Source: Macrotis lagotis (taxonomy: Eukaryota > Chordata > Mammalia > Peramelemorphia > Peramelidae). From it: 64,000 nt of DNA. A program made the position numbers and the translations under genes. Position 1 is the stretch's first letter, and each line of letters starts with the position of its first letter. The stretch lies in contig NC_133666.1 in NCBI RefSeq assembly GCF_037893015.1, positions 626,660,310 to 626,724,309 of the forward strand. The letters run 5' to 3'. The notes under the pieces are model-generated. The model worked only from the letters and a program-made list of their open reading frames with translations, had not been told where the DNA came from and searched no databases. This document shows, piece by piece, positions 47,942 to 59,165 of this stretch.

Positions 47942-48436
47942 GAAATGCAGCAACAGAAAATGTCTTTCCTTGGAAAGAAAGTTCTCTTTATCCCAATTTC
48001 TCCTTAAGATCAGGACTGGGAGTGATAACAATCACATAGGAATGGAAAGCTATGTTTTAGAAATGCTTGTTCTTCATCCACACTGGCAGATTCACATCAA
48101 TTGGTCTTGCGCTTTGGCCTCCTAGACCAAAAGCCCTTTCAGGTTCTTTGTAAACCTGTGCTCACACCCTAGATTAAACAAGTCGAACTCTACTTCTTTA
48201 GGTAACAGGCAAATCCTACCTACTGACTGGCATAGTCTTTGGGGGAGCAGGGCTGTTGAGTCAGGTTCTTGCCTATTCCTAGCCCCAAGGAAGACCAGCT
48301 TAGGCAGTGCTAGATTCCCAGGGAAGTGGGAGGGAAGAAGTTAAAAGGGAAGAGGGAGGGGTGAAATGAGCTCCCACTATCTCCCAAGACATTCCAAATA
48401 TGAGAGAAGATGCTAGACAATGTAAGGTGATAGGGT

Positions 48437-51400
48437 CTAGGACACAGTTCGTCGTGGCAGACTTGTTTTATAGAGAGATTTGCCTGTGGCCTCAATATAA
48501 GTGACACTCATGTCCTTGGGGGTGATCTCCACATAGGCGAAGCCACCTAGGGAATCACGGGCCCCATAGTAAAAACGCAGGTAACCATCAGGGACCTTAC
48601 GCTGGTGTTTCTTGGAGGGGTCCATGAAGTTTCCTGCCCCACTCAACACATATCCCACGCCATCTTTGTCCTTGAGATACTGGAAAAGAGGACATGTATC
48701 AGTAGAACATTCAGGCAAACACATTTCTATCCCCAAACCTCAAACCTTTCATTTCTTTTGTCTAGGTAGTGACTAGACTAGGCACCAATTCTTTCTTGTA
48801 GTGAACAGAACTGCTCAGAATCTCAGAGGCCCTGCTGTTGGCCTTTTTAAAGAGCTAAGCCATATTAACATTCCTAATTAGGGCTTAGGCTGAAACAAAT
48901 CATTTTCCATCCCCCCAAGTACACAACAAATGACAATAGTTGGAGACCCAGAAGTATGGGGCTAGGTGACTGGTTACTTGAAAATACAAATTTTCTACAA
49001 GTTAGCTTCAAAGACGTATTTGTAGATAATCCTACTATTTGATATGGTTCATGGTTATGAACCTTACATTGATTGTGTTGTTTGATTCTAGCCACCCTGT
49101 GAGGTAAGTGAAGAGACAAGCTCAAAAAAGTGAATTTCCATAAGGAGTAAAGTGATACTTATTAGTCACATAGATAGTAAGTGCTAGAATGATCATTTGA
49201 GCCTAGGCTTTCTGATTTCAAGTCCAGTATTCTTGATGCCCTTCTAGTTAAAAATTGACTGCCCCATTTCTTTGGTATTCCACACCCTCAGCTTCACATA
49301 CCTCCCCTGTCCTCCTTACCTGCAAGTTGTGATCATGGCCACATAGGTAAGCGGTGACCTTGTACTTGACCAGCAGAGGCTGTAGGTGCTTTACAAGGCA
49401 ATGAGTAGGTCCATGCTCTGCTATTGACCACACGGGGTAGTGGCCAGCTACCAGTAAGTAGTCCTCTTTGGCATTGGTTAGCTGTTTCTTTAGCCAGGAC
49501 AGCTGGCTTCGTGCCAGTTTCAAATCCTTGGGTCGCTCAGGCTGTTGGCTCAAGAAGTCATCTGAATTTCCACACAGTGTCACAGTGTCCAGCATAAAAA
49601 TTGCCACACTTACATTAGTTTTGGGGATTTTGAATCTGAGGCGGTAATAAGGACTGGGGAAATTCCTGCAAAGAGGAAGTAATTCTTAGATAAGCACAGT
49701 CTAGGAACATGTGAAAATTGGGGACAGAACTTATTACTGGCTGGTATGAGCCTCAAAGTAGTGATTGCAGGACTCCTCTAGAAGTTACAAACTTTAAGCA
49801 ACTGCAGGATTCAGTGGAGGGAAGGGGAGAGGAGAAAGATGGACTACTTGAATGAATTTAGTCCTCTGGGACATAGTTTTGGGCAATAGTATCTAATCAT
49901 ATATTGACCTAGTGGACAATACGGCTTTCTAAGTAAGAGGAACAAAGACAAAAACTTTTCAGTTTCACATAATGGAAATTATTTTACTTTTATAATTGCC
50001 CATATCTCTTGTTTTAGTAAAAATTCATTGCTACCTATAGCTGTGAAAGGTATACAGGTATACTATCAATTTTGGTCTCATTTTTTTCAAAAGTTTGACC
50101 TTAGCTATTCAAGTTGCCTTTCCATTTTGAATTTATTATACATATGGTATATGAAGTTAGTCTAAACTTAATTTCTATCAGACTCTTTTCTAATTTTTGT
50201 CAAATCAAGAGTTCTTTTCTAGGTACTTATGTTTTGTCCTTTATTGAACAAATTTTTCTAGTTCTTCCTTTATAATGTTCCATTGATCTGTTTTTCTAGT
50301 TTTTGATCAGTACCAGATGTTTTTGATGATTGCTGTTTTATAACTGGTCTATAAGTGTTATTCCCCCTTCATTTCTACCTTTCTTTGTTAATTTCTTTGA
50401 TATTCTATTTCTTATTATTTTGCCAAGCTCTGTAAAGTATTGGTAGTTTCATTGTTATCAGGCTAAAATCTGTAAAATGACTTTGATATTTTTATTATAT
50501 TGGTACAGTCCTGAATATTACTTTAATTATTTAAGTTGTTCTAATATTGCCTCCTAGATTTTGTTATCACATAGAAATGCTGTTGATTTGCGGGGGGGTT
50601 TATTTTGTAGCTTGCAACTTTATTTGAAGTCATGGATATGGGATCTGGATAGTAAAAATAACATCATTTAAACATTAAAAAGAAAGCAGTACATATACCT
50701 TTCACAGCTAGTGTAGGATACAAGTGATTACAAAAGAGATTATTTCTGCTATCTGAAATTAAATTTTTATGAATAAATTAATATAACTAATATATAATAA
50801 GGGAAGCAATCAACTGGGGAAAATCTTTCAAATATCTTTGGTAAGGGTGATATGAAAGCTATCTAGACAACTCACAGAAATACATAAGACAAAAAAAAGT
50901 CATTTCCTAATGGAGATACAGGTCGAAGGATATGAATAAAACAGTTCACAAAAGAAAAATAGTAAATTATTAACAATCATATAAAAGAATGCTCCAAATC
51001 ACTAATAAGAGAGGGGATTTGGACTAGACCTGCAATTTCATTGCTATAGAGAATTCTCCTAGGTAAGAAAATTCCCTTTACCAATACATGTTAGCACTTT
51101 CTCATCTTGGGGAACGGTTTAGAACACTGAAAGATTGTGTGACTTGACAAGAACCATAGACAGTATGTGTCAGAGGTGGAATATAAAACTAGGTCTTCCT
51201 ACCATGCAGCACTGCCCATCTCCAGAGAGCTGAAAATCAAAACATATCTGAGATTTCATCTCATACCCAGCAATTTGGCAAAGATGTCAAATAAAGGGAA
51301 CAGTAAGCATTTGGAGAGGTCACAGAAAGACAAGTGTACTAATGCAGTGACAGAGGAGTTGTGACTTGATCCAGTCATTCAGAAAGGCAATTTCGAATTA

Positions 51401-53813
51401 TTTGAGGAGTACCTAAATGATATATTCCTAAATTTTGGATTATGAGGAATGTTTATAGCCTCTGACCCAGAGATTTTCCTGCCAGGCATATATCCTAAAG
51501 AGATCAATGACAAAAAGGCCTCATAAGCAGCTAGATGGTACAGTGGATAGAATGACAAAGCCTAGAATTAGAAAGGCTCTTCTGCCTGAGTACAAAATTC
51601 AATCTGACAATTATTAGTTGTCCAATATTGGGCAAATCACTTAACCCTATTTGCTTCAGTTGAGATGGAGAAGTAAATGGCAAGCCACTCCTGGTACATT
51701 TGTTAAGAAAACCCCAAATCAGGTCATGGAGAGGCAGAAATGACTAAAACCTACTGCAGCACTTTTTTATCTAACAGTTCAAAACAAAGTAGATGCCCAT
51801 CAACTGGAGAGTAGCTAAACAAATCTTGAATCATTTGGGGCAAGTCACTTACCTTCTCTAGGCTTTGGTTTCCTCATTGGAAAATGAGGGGCTAGACTAG
51901 ATAGCTTAAGGACCCAGCTCTAGATATGCAATCCTATGAAACTATGGTAACATAAATGTAATGGATTAGTATTGTGCTGTTAAGACCTGATGAATTCAGG
52001 GAAGCACAGAAAGACCTCTGTGAACTATTGATGCTAAATGAAGTAAACAACCAGGAAAACAATAGACACAGTGACTAAAACAATATGAAAGAAGGAACCA
52101 CAATAAAACAAAACTAAATATTGTAAATGACCAAGCTCTGACCTAAGAACCTTCTTTCTGCTCTCTGCAGAAGTGGGGGGGATATGAGTGTGGACCATAG
52201 ATTTTTTTTACATGATTATCTGTGCTGAACTCTTCTTCTATTATAATCCTTATAAGAAATGGTTCACTGAGATTACGTGAAGGAAGGAATAGAGTGGGAC
52301 GTGTAGATGATGTCATTACAATTAATGGGTGGAGGGAGAAGAACCCAGATGTTTCTGAACCCAATGATTGGCTAAAGGTGAAGGAGATGAAAGTTTCCCC
52401 ATTCCATCCCAAACTGTAGGGTTCTTAGGGAGGCTCACTACTCACCAGCGCTTGGAGACTTTGGAGTAAGCAATCTGGGCTGAAACATTTCCTAGGTGAT
52501 CATGGTTGCCAGCTAGCACATACCAGGGAATGTTTTGAAGGGAGGGGGCTGTGAAAACTTCCTCAAAGGTTTCCTGTGGAGAGAAAAGGAGTATGGAAAC
52601 TGAGCTGGAGAAACAGGGGGTGGGCATTAATTGTAAGGTGCTTCATGTCTCATAGCAAAGTTCTGGTATGAGTTCATTTTTATTCAAAGCAGTCCACAGT
52701 GAGATATACACCTAAGATAAAGGCAAACTCCTACATTGTTGGACATTGTTACTGCTTCCTGGAATAGGGGATAAGGGTATAGAGACTGTGTCTAGACTCC
52801 CATAGAAGTGCTCAACTGACTCTCTCTGAAGTAGCCAACTGAGTGATAAATATCTCTTCAGTTAAGCATCTCCTAACAAGATAGCAGCTCTTTTTTTTTA
52901 AGGTTTTTGCAAGGCAAACGGGGTTAAGTGGCTTGCCCAAGGTCACACAGCTAGGTAATTATTAAGTGTCTGAGACCAGATTTGAACCCAGGTACTCCTG
53001 ACTCCAAGGCCAGTGCTTTATCCACTACACCACCTAGCCGCCCCAGCAGCTCTTTTTCTAATGTGCTTCCAAGAAGGACATAAGAACTCTCCCAGTTGCC
53101 CTGGGTTGTAATGGGATCTTTATTTTGAGCAGAGGTTGGAAGACCAGTTAACAGGGATATGGTAGAAGGAAGTCCTGAGTGGGTTGGAATAGATGACTTT
53201 GTAAGTTTCTTCCCTTTTGAGATTCTGTAAAACTCTAGAAAAGGAGGTAATAATTGGACTTTAGAGTAAAAAAAGGGGCCTGAGTGACTATAAATTTTCA
53301 CCCTTTGAGTTGACAGATGGAGGTAACAGGCTCAGAAAGAGTGACTTGCTCCAGTCACAGAGAAAATTTACTATTGAGGTTCAAACCCAAGTCTCTTGAC
53401 TTGGAATTCTTCACTTTATATTACTGTTTTCCTAGTGGTTTTCGGGGACAAGTAAAAGAATTTAAGCAAAGTGCTTAGAAAAGAGAGAAGGCCTCAAATA
53501 AGGGACTTTCAGAATAGGGGTCTATGAGAAACCATAAAAAAGGGAGCACCTGGAATCTTTTATCCTCAGCATCCTGAACTCCGTTGAAATAGAAGTTGTC
53601 TCCAAGGGATAAGATGAAGTTGGCTCCCAGGGTATCCACAGTCCTCCCAATTTCCTTTGCATTTGCCATCTCTCGAGCTGTGTAGAATGGGGCATTAGGG
53701 ACCCCTCCCCAGTCCCCCACAGCCACAAAGCGCAAGGTGGGAACTGAATTGTCTTCCAGTGAGAGAGTTAGGGCCCCTTGCAGGAAGAGGGCTAATAATA
53801 CTGTTATCTCCAT
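48437..53813 (-). CDS. ACP5: ACP5 tartrate-resistant acid phosphatase 5, complete CDS (4 coding exons, 326 aa)
   Basis: ACP5 (TRAP) is a secreted or lysosomal binuclear iron phosphatase of osteoclasts and macrophages that acts on osteopontin and other phosphoproteins. Exons in transcript order: 53813-53550, 52573-52446, 49665-49320, 48679-48437; lengths 264, 128, 346 and 243 close to 327 codons including TAG. Residues 1 to about 20 form a hydrophobic signal peptide ([18 protein letters not shown]). The metal ligands and catalytic residues are intact: GDWG (Asp34), GDNFYF (Asp72, Tyr75), GNHDH (Asn111, His112), GHYP (His206), GHDH (His241, His243). N-glycosylation sequons occur at Asn117 and Asn148. 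The exposed loop cleaved on activation in other mammals follows [19 protein letters not shown]. One residue longer than the 325 aa I recall for human. The ATG is the first base of its exon (acceptor CTGCAG). Very confident. Confidence 0.97.
49960..50640 (-). repeat. L1 LINE fragment, antisense, in ACP5 intron
   Basis: T-rich text with TTCCATTGATCTGTTTTTCT and similar phrases is typical of L1 ORF2 read on the opposite strand. Diverged. Confidence 0.6.
50690..52140 (+). repeat. Old L1 LINE fragment interrupted by SINEs, in ACP5 intron
   Basis: L1 ORF2-like phrases in order: ATGCTCCAAATCACTAATAA, CCTCTGACCCAGAGATTTTC, ATGCCCATCAACTGGAGAGT, then an L1 3' end near 51960-52130. An RTE-tailed SINE (51525-51765) and a MIR-like piece (51830-51945) are inserted. 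Confidence 0.65.
51525..51765 (+). repeat. RTE-tailed SINE
   Basis: tRNA-like start GCAGCTAGATGGTACAGTGG, middle GGGCAAATCACTTAACCC, and 3' module AAATGGCAAGCCACTCC with CAGGTCATGGAGAGGCAGAA resembling RTE/BovB tails. Confidence 0.7.
52896..53044 (-). repeat. Marsupial CORE-SINE with target-site duplication, in ACP5 intron
   Basis: Full antisense copy of the ACCCAGG/CTTTATCCACTAC type, flanked by AGCAGCTCTTTTT repeats. Confidence 0.93.
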
Positions 53814-54556
53814 CTGCAGGAATGAGAGGTATAGATCTCAGAATGAAAGAATGGACATTAAAAGGGAGCTGATTCTTTTTCCCTCTTGCACAGCTTAAGT
53901 GTGTCAACCTTATCTGGGATCTATTTTTGACCCTTACGCCACCTGTATGTCTGTGTAATCTGTGCTGGGACAAAGAACTCACTGTAAGAATTTCTGAAAA
54001 GGGGATAGTTGGGAGGTAATCAAGGGCAAAGGAGAGAGGAAGAAAAGATGGATAAAGGAAATGGCAGATGAGCAGGTATGGTGAGGAGGAAACTGAAAAC
54101 CAGAGAGGACAGCCTCCTATTTTATTTGTGAGCTCTCTAGGTATGTTGTACATGCATGTACATGATCACGTACACACATTTTCTTCCTGCTTCTAGAAGA
54201 AGTAGGAAGAACCCTACAGTGCTGACCTAGTTCCCAGGTTGCTAGAGTTAAAGATAGTGGGGAGGGGTTAGCTTGGGAGGTGTGTTGAAGTTCATCCAGA
54301 ATGCCCAATCAGCTGTAGGAGTTTCTCTCATCTTTCCCTTTTGCAACCCCAGCATGGGGAGAAAGCAAGTGAAAATAGAAAAGGTCCTATGTTTGACCCA
54401 CAATCCTGTCTTGGCCCAGCTTTGAACACCAAAATATTTGTGTCTTGAAAAGGAGAGCTTGACTTTACCTAGTTGTTTCTCCCCTAGTGTAGTAGCAGGA
54501 AACAAGAAAATCAGAGTCCTGGCAGTGGAAAAGGTTTAGAAAAGATATTCACTCAC

Positions 54557-54615
54557 TCTGGGCAGTCCCCCAATCAGCCTGGTCCCTTGAGCCTCGGTAG
54601 GCAAGCTGCAGATGG
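54557..54615 (-). other. ACP5: Candidate ACP5 5' UTR exon
   Basis: On the minus strand a CAGA/GTGAGT donor (exon end 54557) lies 741 bases upstream of the ATG exon. A TATA-like AATAAAA at 54641-54647 predicts a start near 54612-54617, giving a 59-base untranslated exon. The open acceptor directly before the ATG requires such an exon. Confidence 0.6.
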
Positions 54616-54640
54616 CTTCAGGAACTCTAGCTCCCTATGG

Positions 54641-54771
54641 TTTTATTCTGTGGGAGGGAGGAAGCAGGAACCAGGGAGGGACTTAGATTAGGGCTGGTAA
54701 GCTGATCATAATGGGGATGATGAAGCCTCTCCACTGAATGACCCAGGATCACCTCCCTTTGGATCATGTGA
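54641..54771 (-). promoter_or_regulatory. ACP5: ACP5 proximal promoter with TATA-like box and M-box
   Basis: A TATA-like AATAAAA (54641-54647, minus) and TCATGTGA at 54764-54771 (TCACATGA on the minus strand). The latter is the M-box/E-box type bound by MITF and TFE3, known drivers of ACP5 in osteoclasts. Spacing of about 150 bases to the predicted start fits a proximal element. Confidence 0.6.
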
Positions 54772-54799
54772 GTCTCCATGGGCTTGAGCAGTCATATTT

Positions 54800-56030
54800 C
54801 CCCAAAGAGACAGATCAGCAGTCCTGGCTGGGGGTGGAGAGGACCTGCCAGTTCCCAAATCAGCATGTCAACTTTTCTTTACTCCTATCTCAGTCTATGC
54901 CTGATCCCTCAATATCTTAGTGTGGATGAGCCCCTCTTAGAAATTTATAGATCTGTCTGCTAGACATGTAATTCCAACCCTCTATCTCTGCTCTTCTGTT
55001 CATACACATTATCTTCTATGGAAAGAAAATTGTACCCATAGAAAACCCACATCTGCTTGTTACCACCTGTCAACCTCAGTCTCAAAATATGACTAACCAA
55101 CCCATGACATTTCAGAGTTTCCAATATTGCCTGTCCCACCACATTTTTCTGGGCCTTCTGTGAACTTGTGTTTCACACTGGCTGCTGGAGCATCCCAAAG
55201 ATTGGAGGAAGAGGTATAATGCATTCAGGAGACACCAAGAGATAATGGTCATGGCTTCTCCTGAGGAAGTCAGTATGGGCAGTATATCCTACATAAAGAG
55301 GTGAGGAGGCATGAAAATGCCTCCTTAAAGATTCTAATCCATTTTTGAAGAGACTGAACAGGGCTCAGGGCTTGGGAATTTTTGGAACTGAAGTGAAGTA
55401 ACTAGAATTTCTCCCTCTTGGTCAGGCCCAATCTATTCACACTGGTGAATGAGTGAGCCAGCTCATTAATTAGGGTCATAGGGTCCTGCCAAGGAAAGCT
55501 GTGTTCCAGGCTGCTAATAGCTAATAAGAACACTAGCCTTGGAGTCAGGATGACAGGAGTTAGAATCTGACCTCAGATACTTGACAGTACTAGCTGTATG
55601 ACTTTGGGCAAGTCACTAAGCTCTGATTGTTCACCTCCAGGATCAACTCCAGTCATTCTGATCCAATGGACACAGATGATTCTGGAGGAGAAAGGTTGAT
55701 GACTTAGCACAGCATCCCCTCCCTCAAATCTAATTCATGTGCTTGTCATGGCACCACCTTCCCTAATGTCATGGTCTTCAAGTATGAAAGACAAACATAT
55801 TCAGCTAATAGTAATAATAGCTAATATTTGTATAGTGTTTACTATACAGCAGGTCCTGTGATCCTTACAACCTTGGAAGGTGGGTGCTATTACTATTTTC
55901 ATTTCATAGATGAGATGAGATAGGTTAGGTGACTTCCCCAGTCAGCTAGTATCTTAAGCAAATTTGAACTCAGCTCTTCTTAAGCCCAACACACTCCTTC
56001 ATCACCTAGTTGCTCTAGAGAACTAGAATT
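54800..56030. other. Upstream of ACP5, no gene seen
   Basis: No conserved exon recognised. A SINE with an RTE-like tail covers about 55520-55800 (TTGGAGTCAGGATGACAGG, then GATGATTCTGGAGGAGAAAG, then CATGGTCTTCAAGTATGAAA). A MIR-like piece lies near 55860-56010. Confidence 0.55.
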
Positions 56031-56044
56031 AGAGATAAAATAAA

Positions 56045-56281
56045 GAGGTTGCTTTGAAGGATGGGTTGAAATTTGCCCCAGGTGCCTAATTAACCATAGG
56101 AGTTCATTTTCCCCACATTCCCCTCCTTCATGGAGAGGGGAAGGGGAGCAAAGGAAGATGACAAAATATATATCAGGGACTATGGGAACTTTTCTGAGTT
56201 AAAAAAAAAAAGGTAGCCCTCAGTGGTCCTGTTCCCTCCCCTTCCTCTGTTTCCAGCTCTTTCCCTTCAGTATTAAAAACC
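56045..56281. repeat. Unclassified low-copy repeat, copy B (partner 40257-40582)
   Basis: Colinear with copy A over its full length in the same orientation: GATGGGTTGAAATTTGCCCC, GAGGGGAAGGGGAG, AAAGGAAGATGACA, GTTCCCTCCC, CCCTTCAG. It lies about 1.4 kb upstream of the predicted ACP5 start. Confidence 0.65.
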
Positions 56282-56604
56282 TTACCCAGCTCTCCTAGTC
56301 TCCAGGACTTGTGAAGTCATACCTATGGCCTCTTCCCTGTTGATCTTGGTAAAAGAGGGAGGCGGTGCCTGCATTAGGCAGGCCATAAGGCTGGGAGACT
56401 CATCTACAGTCGGGAGCCAAGGGTGCTGGCAGTGGAGTCCACCTGCGAACTTGAAGAAATCTGTTGCCCAAAGCCTACAAACTGTTGAAAGTCACCTCCA
56501 AATTGGGGCATAACATCAAGGCAAACTGGGACCCTAGGAGTAGCAGCGAAAAGCTAATAGTTTTACTTTCTGAATCGGAGGAAAGGTTAAAAAACAAGGT
56601 ACTC

Positions 56605-56705
56605 ACGGTAATCAGTGGGAGGAGGGGCGGAGCTAAAGGAAGTTAATGGCCCAGGCTTGAAGAAGAGTAGGGCTGGGTCTGGCGGAAGTTAAGGGGCCTT
56701 TTTCT
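56605..56705 (-). promoter_or_regulatory. Possible distal ACP5 promoter / alternative first exon
   Basis: On the minus strand a TTACC/GTGAGT donor (exon end 56607) follows a GC box (near 56622-56632) and two GGAAGTTAA sites of ETS/PU.1 type (plus strand, near 56639 and 56684). ACP5 in other mammals uses several alternative first exons, so this may be one, 2.8 kb from the ATG. Transcription is not shown by sequence alone. Confidence 0.3.
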
Positions 56706-56970
56706 TAAGAAAAAAAAAAGCCCACTGCTCTTTCCCTTGTTTGTGAAGAAAACACTGACTCCAAGAACAGCTGAGCATGGAAGAAAAAGTAGTCAAGAGA
56801 GGCCTCTCAGATCTTGAAGGTCCTTATCTGAGCTTAATGCTAACTACTTATATTGCTCCATGGGAGAGGAATAGAATGCCAAAAGAAGAAAAAAACCCAG
56901 CCAGGGTGAGTCCCCGATCATTGTTCCCAACCCTTACAACCATTCAAGGTAACTCCAGTTAAGCTACAAC

Positions 56971-57033
56971 GATTCTTTTCCTTCCTTGCTTCCTTTTTCT
57001 TTATTCCTTTCCTTCTTTTCCTTTCCCTTTCAT
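56971..57033. repeat. Pyrimidine-rich CTTTCC tract
   Basis: A low-complexity C/T run with CCTT and CTTT units. Confidence 0.8.
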
Positions 57034-57399
57034 CTGTCCACATGGGGTATCCACCCTCATCTACAATGCTTTGCCCAAAAGAAATGTAAATTTTGATAGC
57101 TGAAACCTCACCAGGCCAGCTATTTTGTGGTATATCAGTAGAATTCTTAAGGGTCACGTCTTAAACCCAAATCACTCGACTTTCATTGATAGACCAACAG
57201 TAGGTTCCAGTCTAAGCTCCACTAGGCCATTGTTTGGGTCTTGATTGGTTCAGAGTGAAAGTAGATAACCATTATTCCTATTTTGGCCAGAAACCCTGAG
57301 GATCTTCCCCTCCCAGTTAGATTTTTCATTTTTAAGCTTGGTAAAAGTGGTCATTCTTGACCTCTTTGCCTCATCTCTCTCTTATGCAACCTTAATCAT

Positions 57400-57660
57400 T
57401 GAGTGGCATTACCTCAGTCAAACTGAGGTCTGTTAAAAACCTTAGCTTAAAAAGGCCAAGGTTTCCCACAGGGTCATCTCCAGTCTTTCTACTATATCTG
57501 ACCACTGATTCATGTGGCTCCAGAGGAGAAAATGAGTCTAATAACTTTGTACAACAACCCTCTCCTCCCTCACTTAAATCCAATTAACTTGGAAAACATG
57601 GCATCACCTGATGCTATGGTCCTCTTCCAGAACAAAGGACAAACAACATGTGCCCAGGCT
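57400..57660 (+). repeat. SINE/LINE piece with RTE-like tail
   Basis: GGGTCATCTCCAGTC, CATGTGGCTCCAGAGGAGAA, CTCCCTCACTTAAATCCAAT and the tail CTATGGTCCTCTTCCAGAAC match the tails near 25.7, 26.7 and 55.7 kb. Confidence 0.65.
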
Positions 57661-58084
57661 TTTAAATGTAATAAGGCAGGAAGTTCAGGCAAGATGGGGA
57701 TCTTTTAGGGACAATCTCCACAATGTCCACCTATCCACTGTCTGTCCCAACTGTAGTTAACAAGAAATAAAGTTCAATTCCCTTTTAAATAGGAAGAGAA
57801 ATAAGACAGAGTTGGGATTAGAACCCAGGTCTTTAGACACTACTGGGTCCAGTGCACTTTCCTTTAAGCCTTTTCTTGATTCTTAACTGTGCTGAATTTT
57901 GCTTTTTCTAGCCCAGTCCTATCACAATAATTTAGGCTAAGAGTCAGAAGGAACTATCCTGGTCTAGAATTTAGATGGATTAAGGTAAGATTTAAGACTG
58001 TGGGACTTCTGAGGAGGGAGGGAGAATGAAGGTGATTGTTTTCTGGGCAAGCCAGAGCAAAGGTGCAGGGTAACTAATTGAGAT

Positions 58085-58700
58085 TGTCATTATTTTAGGC
58101 TAAAAATGAAATCAAAAGTTGTTATACATGAAGTTTATTCTCTAAGATTTACCCAGAAATCTATAGGTGGAGAACATAGAGATATCTGCCAAGAGCATAA
58201 GAGAAGAGTATTCATAGAAAACACATAGGATCAAACTTTTGTCAGCCAACCAATCAGGTAACATAATAGTGCATAAAGGTGTCATTGTGATCCTCTTACC
58301 CATCCATAAGGTCTGTTCTATATCAGAATTGTCAGAGATTCAGTTAGCATTAGGGATAGTGTCTCCTTATATGACTTGATATTTTCTATCAAGTCTATAC
58401 AGACATTATAGACATTTAAAACATTGAGATTTCTCCCTTTCCAAAATGTAACAATTTATTTGGGTCTTGTCTAATTATTGACACAAATGGGAAAGCCAAC
58501 TTGTAGATGCAGTTAGAGGGGGACCAGGGTAAATTCATGCAGAGTCTTCAGATAAGTAATTGGAGAGACACAGACCTTGAAAAAGGCAGAGGTTAACATT
58601 TAAATTTATAAAACTTAATGAGAAATCAATTTTTGATCAGGAAATATATAGAAACTTTTTTAGGATGAAGTGTTAAGAGATAAGGCCAAAGATGATTAAG
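58085..58700 (-). repeat. LTR-like repeat, old, degenerate, copy 1
   Basis: About 600 bases match, in reverse orientation, the block at about 62110-62842 (shared GGAAAGGGAGAAATC, ACAGACCTTATGGATGG-like text and an AATAAA-bearing 3' end). Length, a polyadenylation-like signal near the 3' end and a CA end suggest a solitary retroviral-type LTR. Family unknown; clearly old. Confidence 0.5.
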
Positions 58701-58769
58701 CATTAGGGATTTTTTTATCTGGTGTTTCCCTCTGGGAATAATCTTACTATGAGTCCTCTTCTCACCAGA

Positions 58770-59165
58770 TTTATTATTGTCATGTCTGACCCTTTATGAC
58801 CCCATTGGACCATAGCATACCAATATGGTCCGTGGAGTTTCTGGGCAAAGAAACTGAAGTGGTTTGCTATTTCCTTCTCTAGTAGTTTAAGGCAAACAGA
58901 GATTAAGTGAGTACAAATTAAGATTTACTTCCTGAGTACTGTATGGTCCTGAATAAATACTCAGGGTCACAGAACTAGTAGGTATCTGAAGCTGCATGTG
59001 AATTCAGGTTTTCTTGACCCATGGACAACTATGTGGGTCAGTGGATAGAGCACTGGACTTAGAATCAGAAAGACTAATCTTTTCTAGAAAAGTCAACTAC
59101 ATTGAACTACAACTCACTGTCTCCAGGTTTAGCACTCTATCCTCTGGGCTATCCAACTGCCTCCA
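58770..59165 (-). repeat. RTE-tailed SINE, interrupted
   Basis: Minus-strand SINE head near 59165 and 3' module AAGGAAATAGCAAACCACTT near 58870, with extra sequence between. Diverged. Confidence 0.6.

Noticed and set aside
58715-58740. TGTTTCCCTCTGGGAATAAT resembling the Tc1/mariner end at 61983
   Set aside because: It is in the wrong orientation relative to the neighbouring LTR-like repeat and has no partner end; a chance match is likely.
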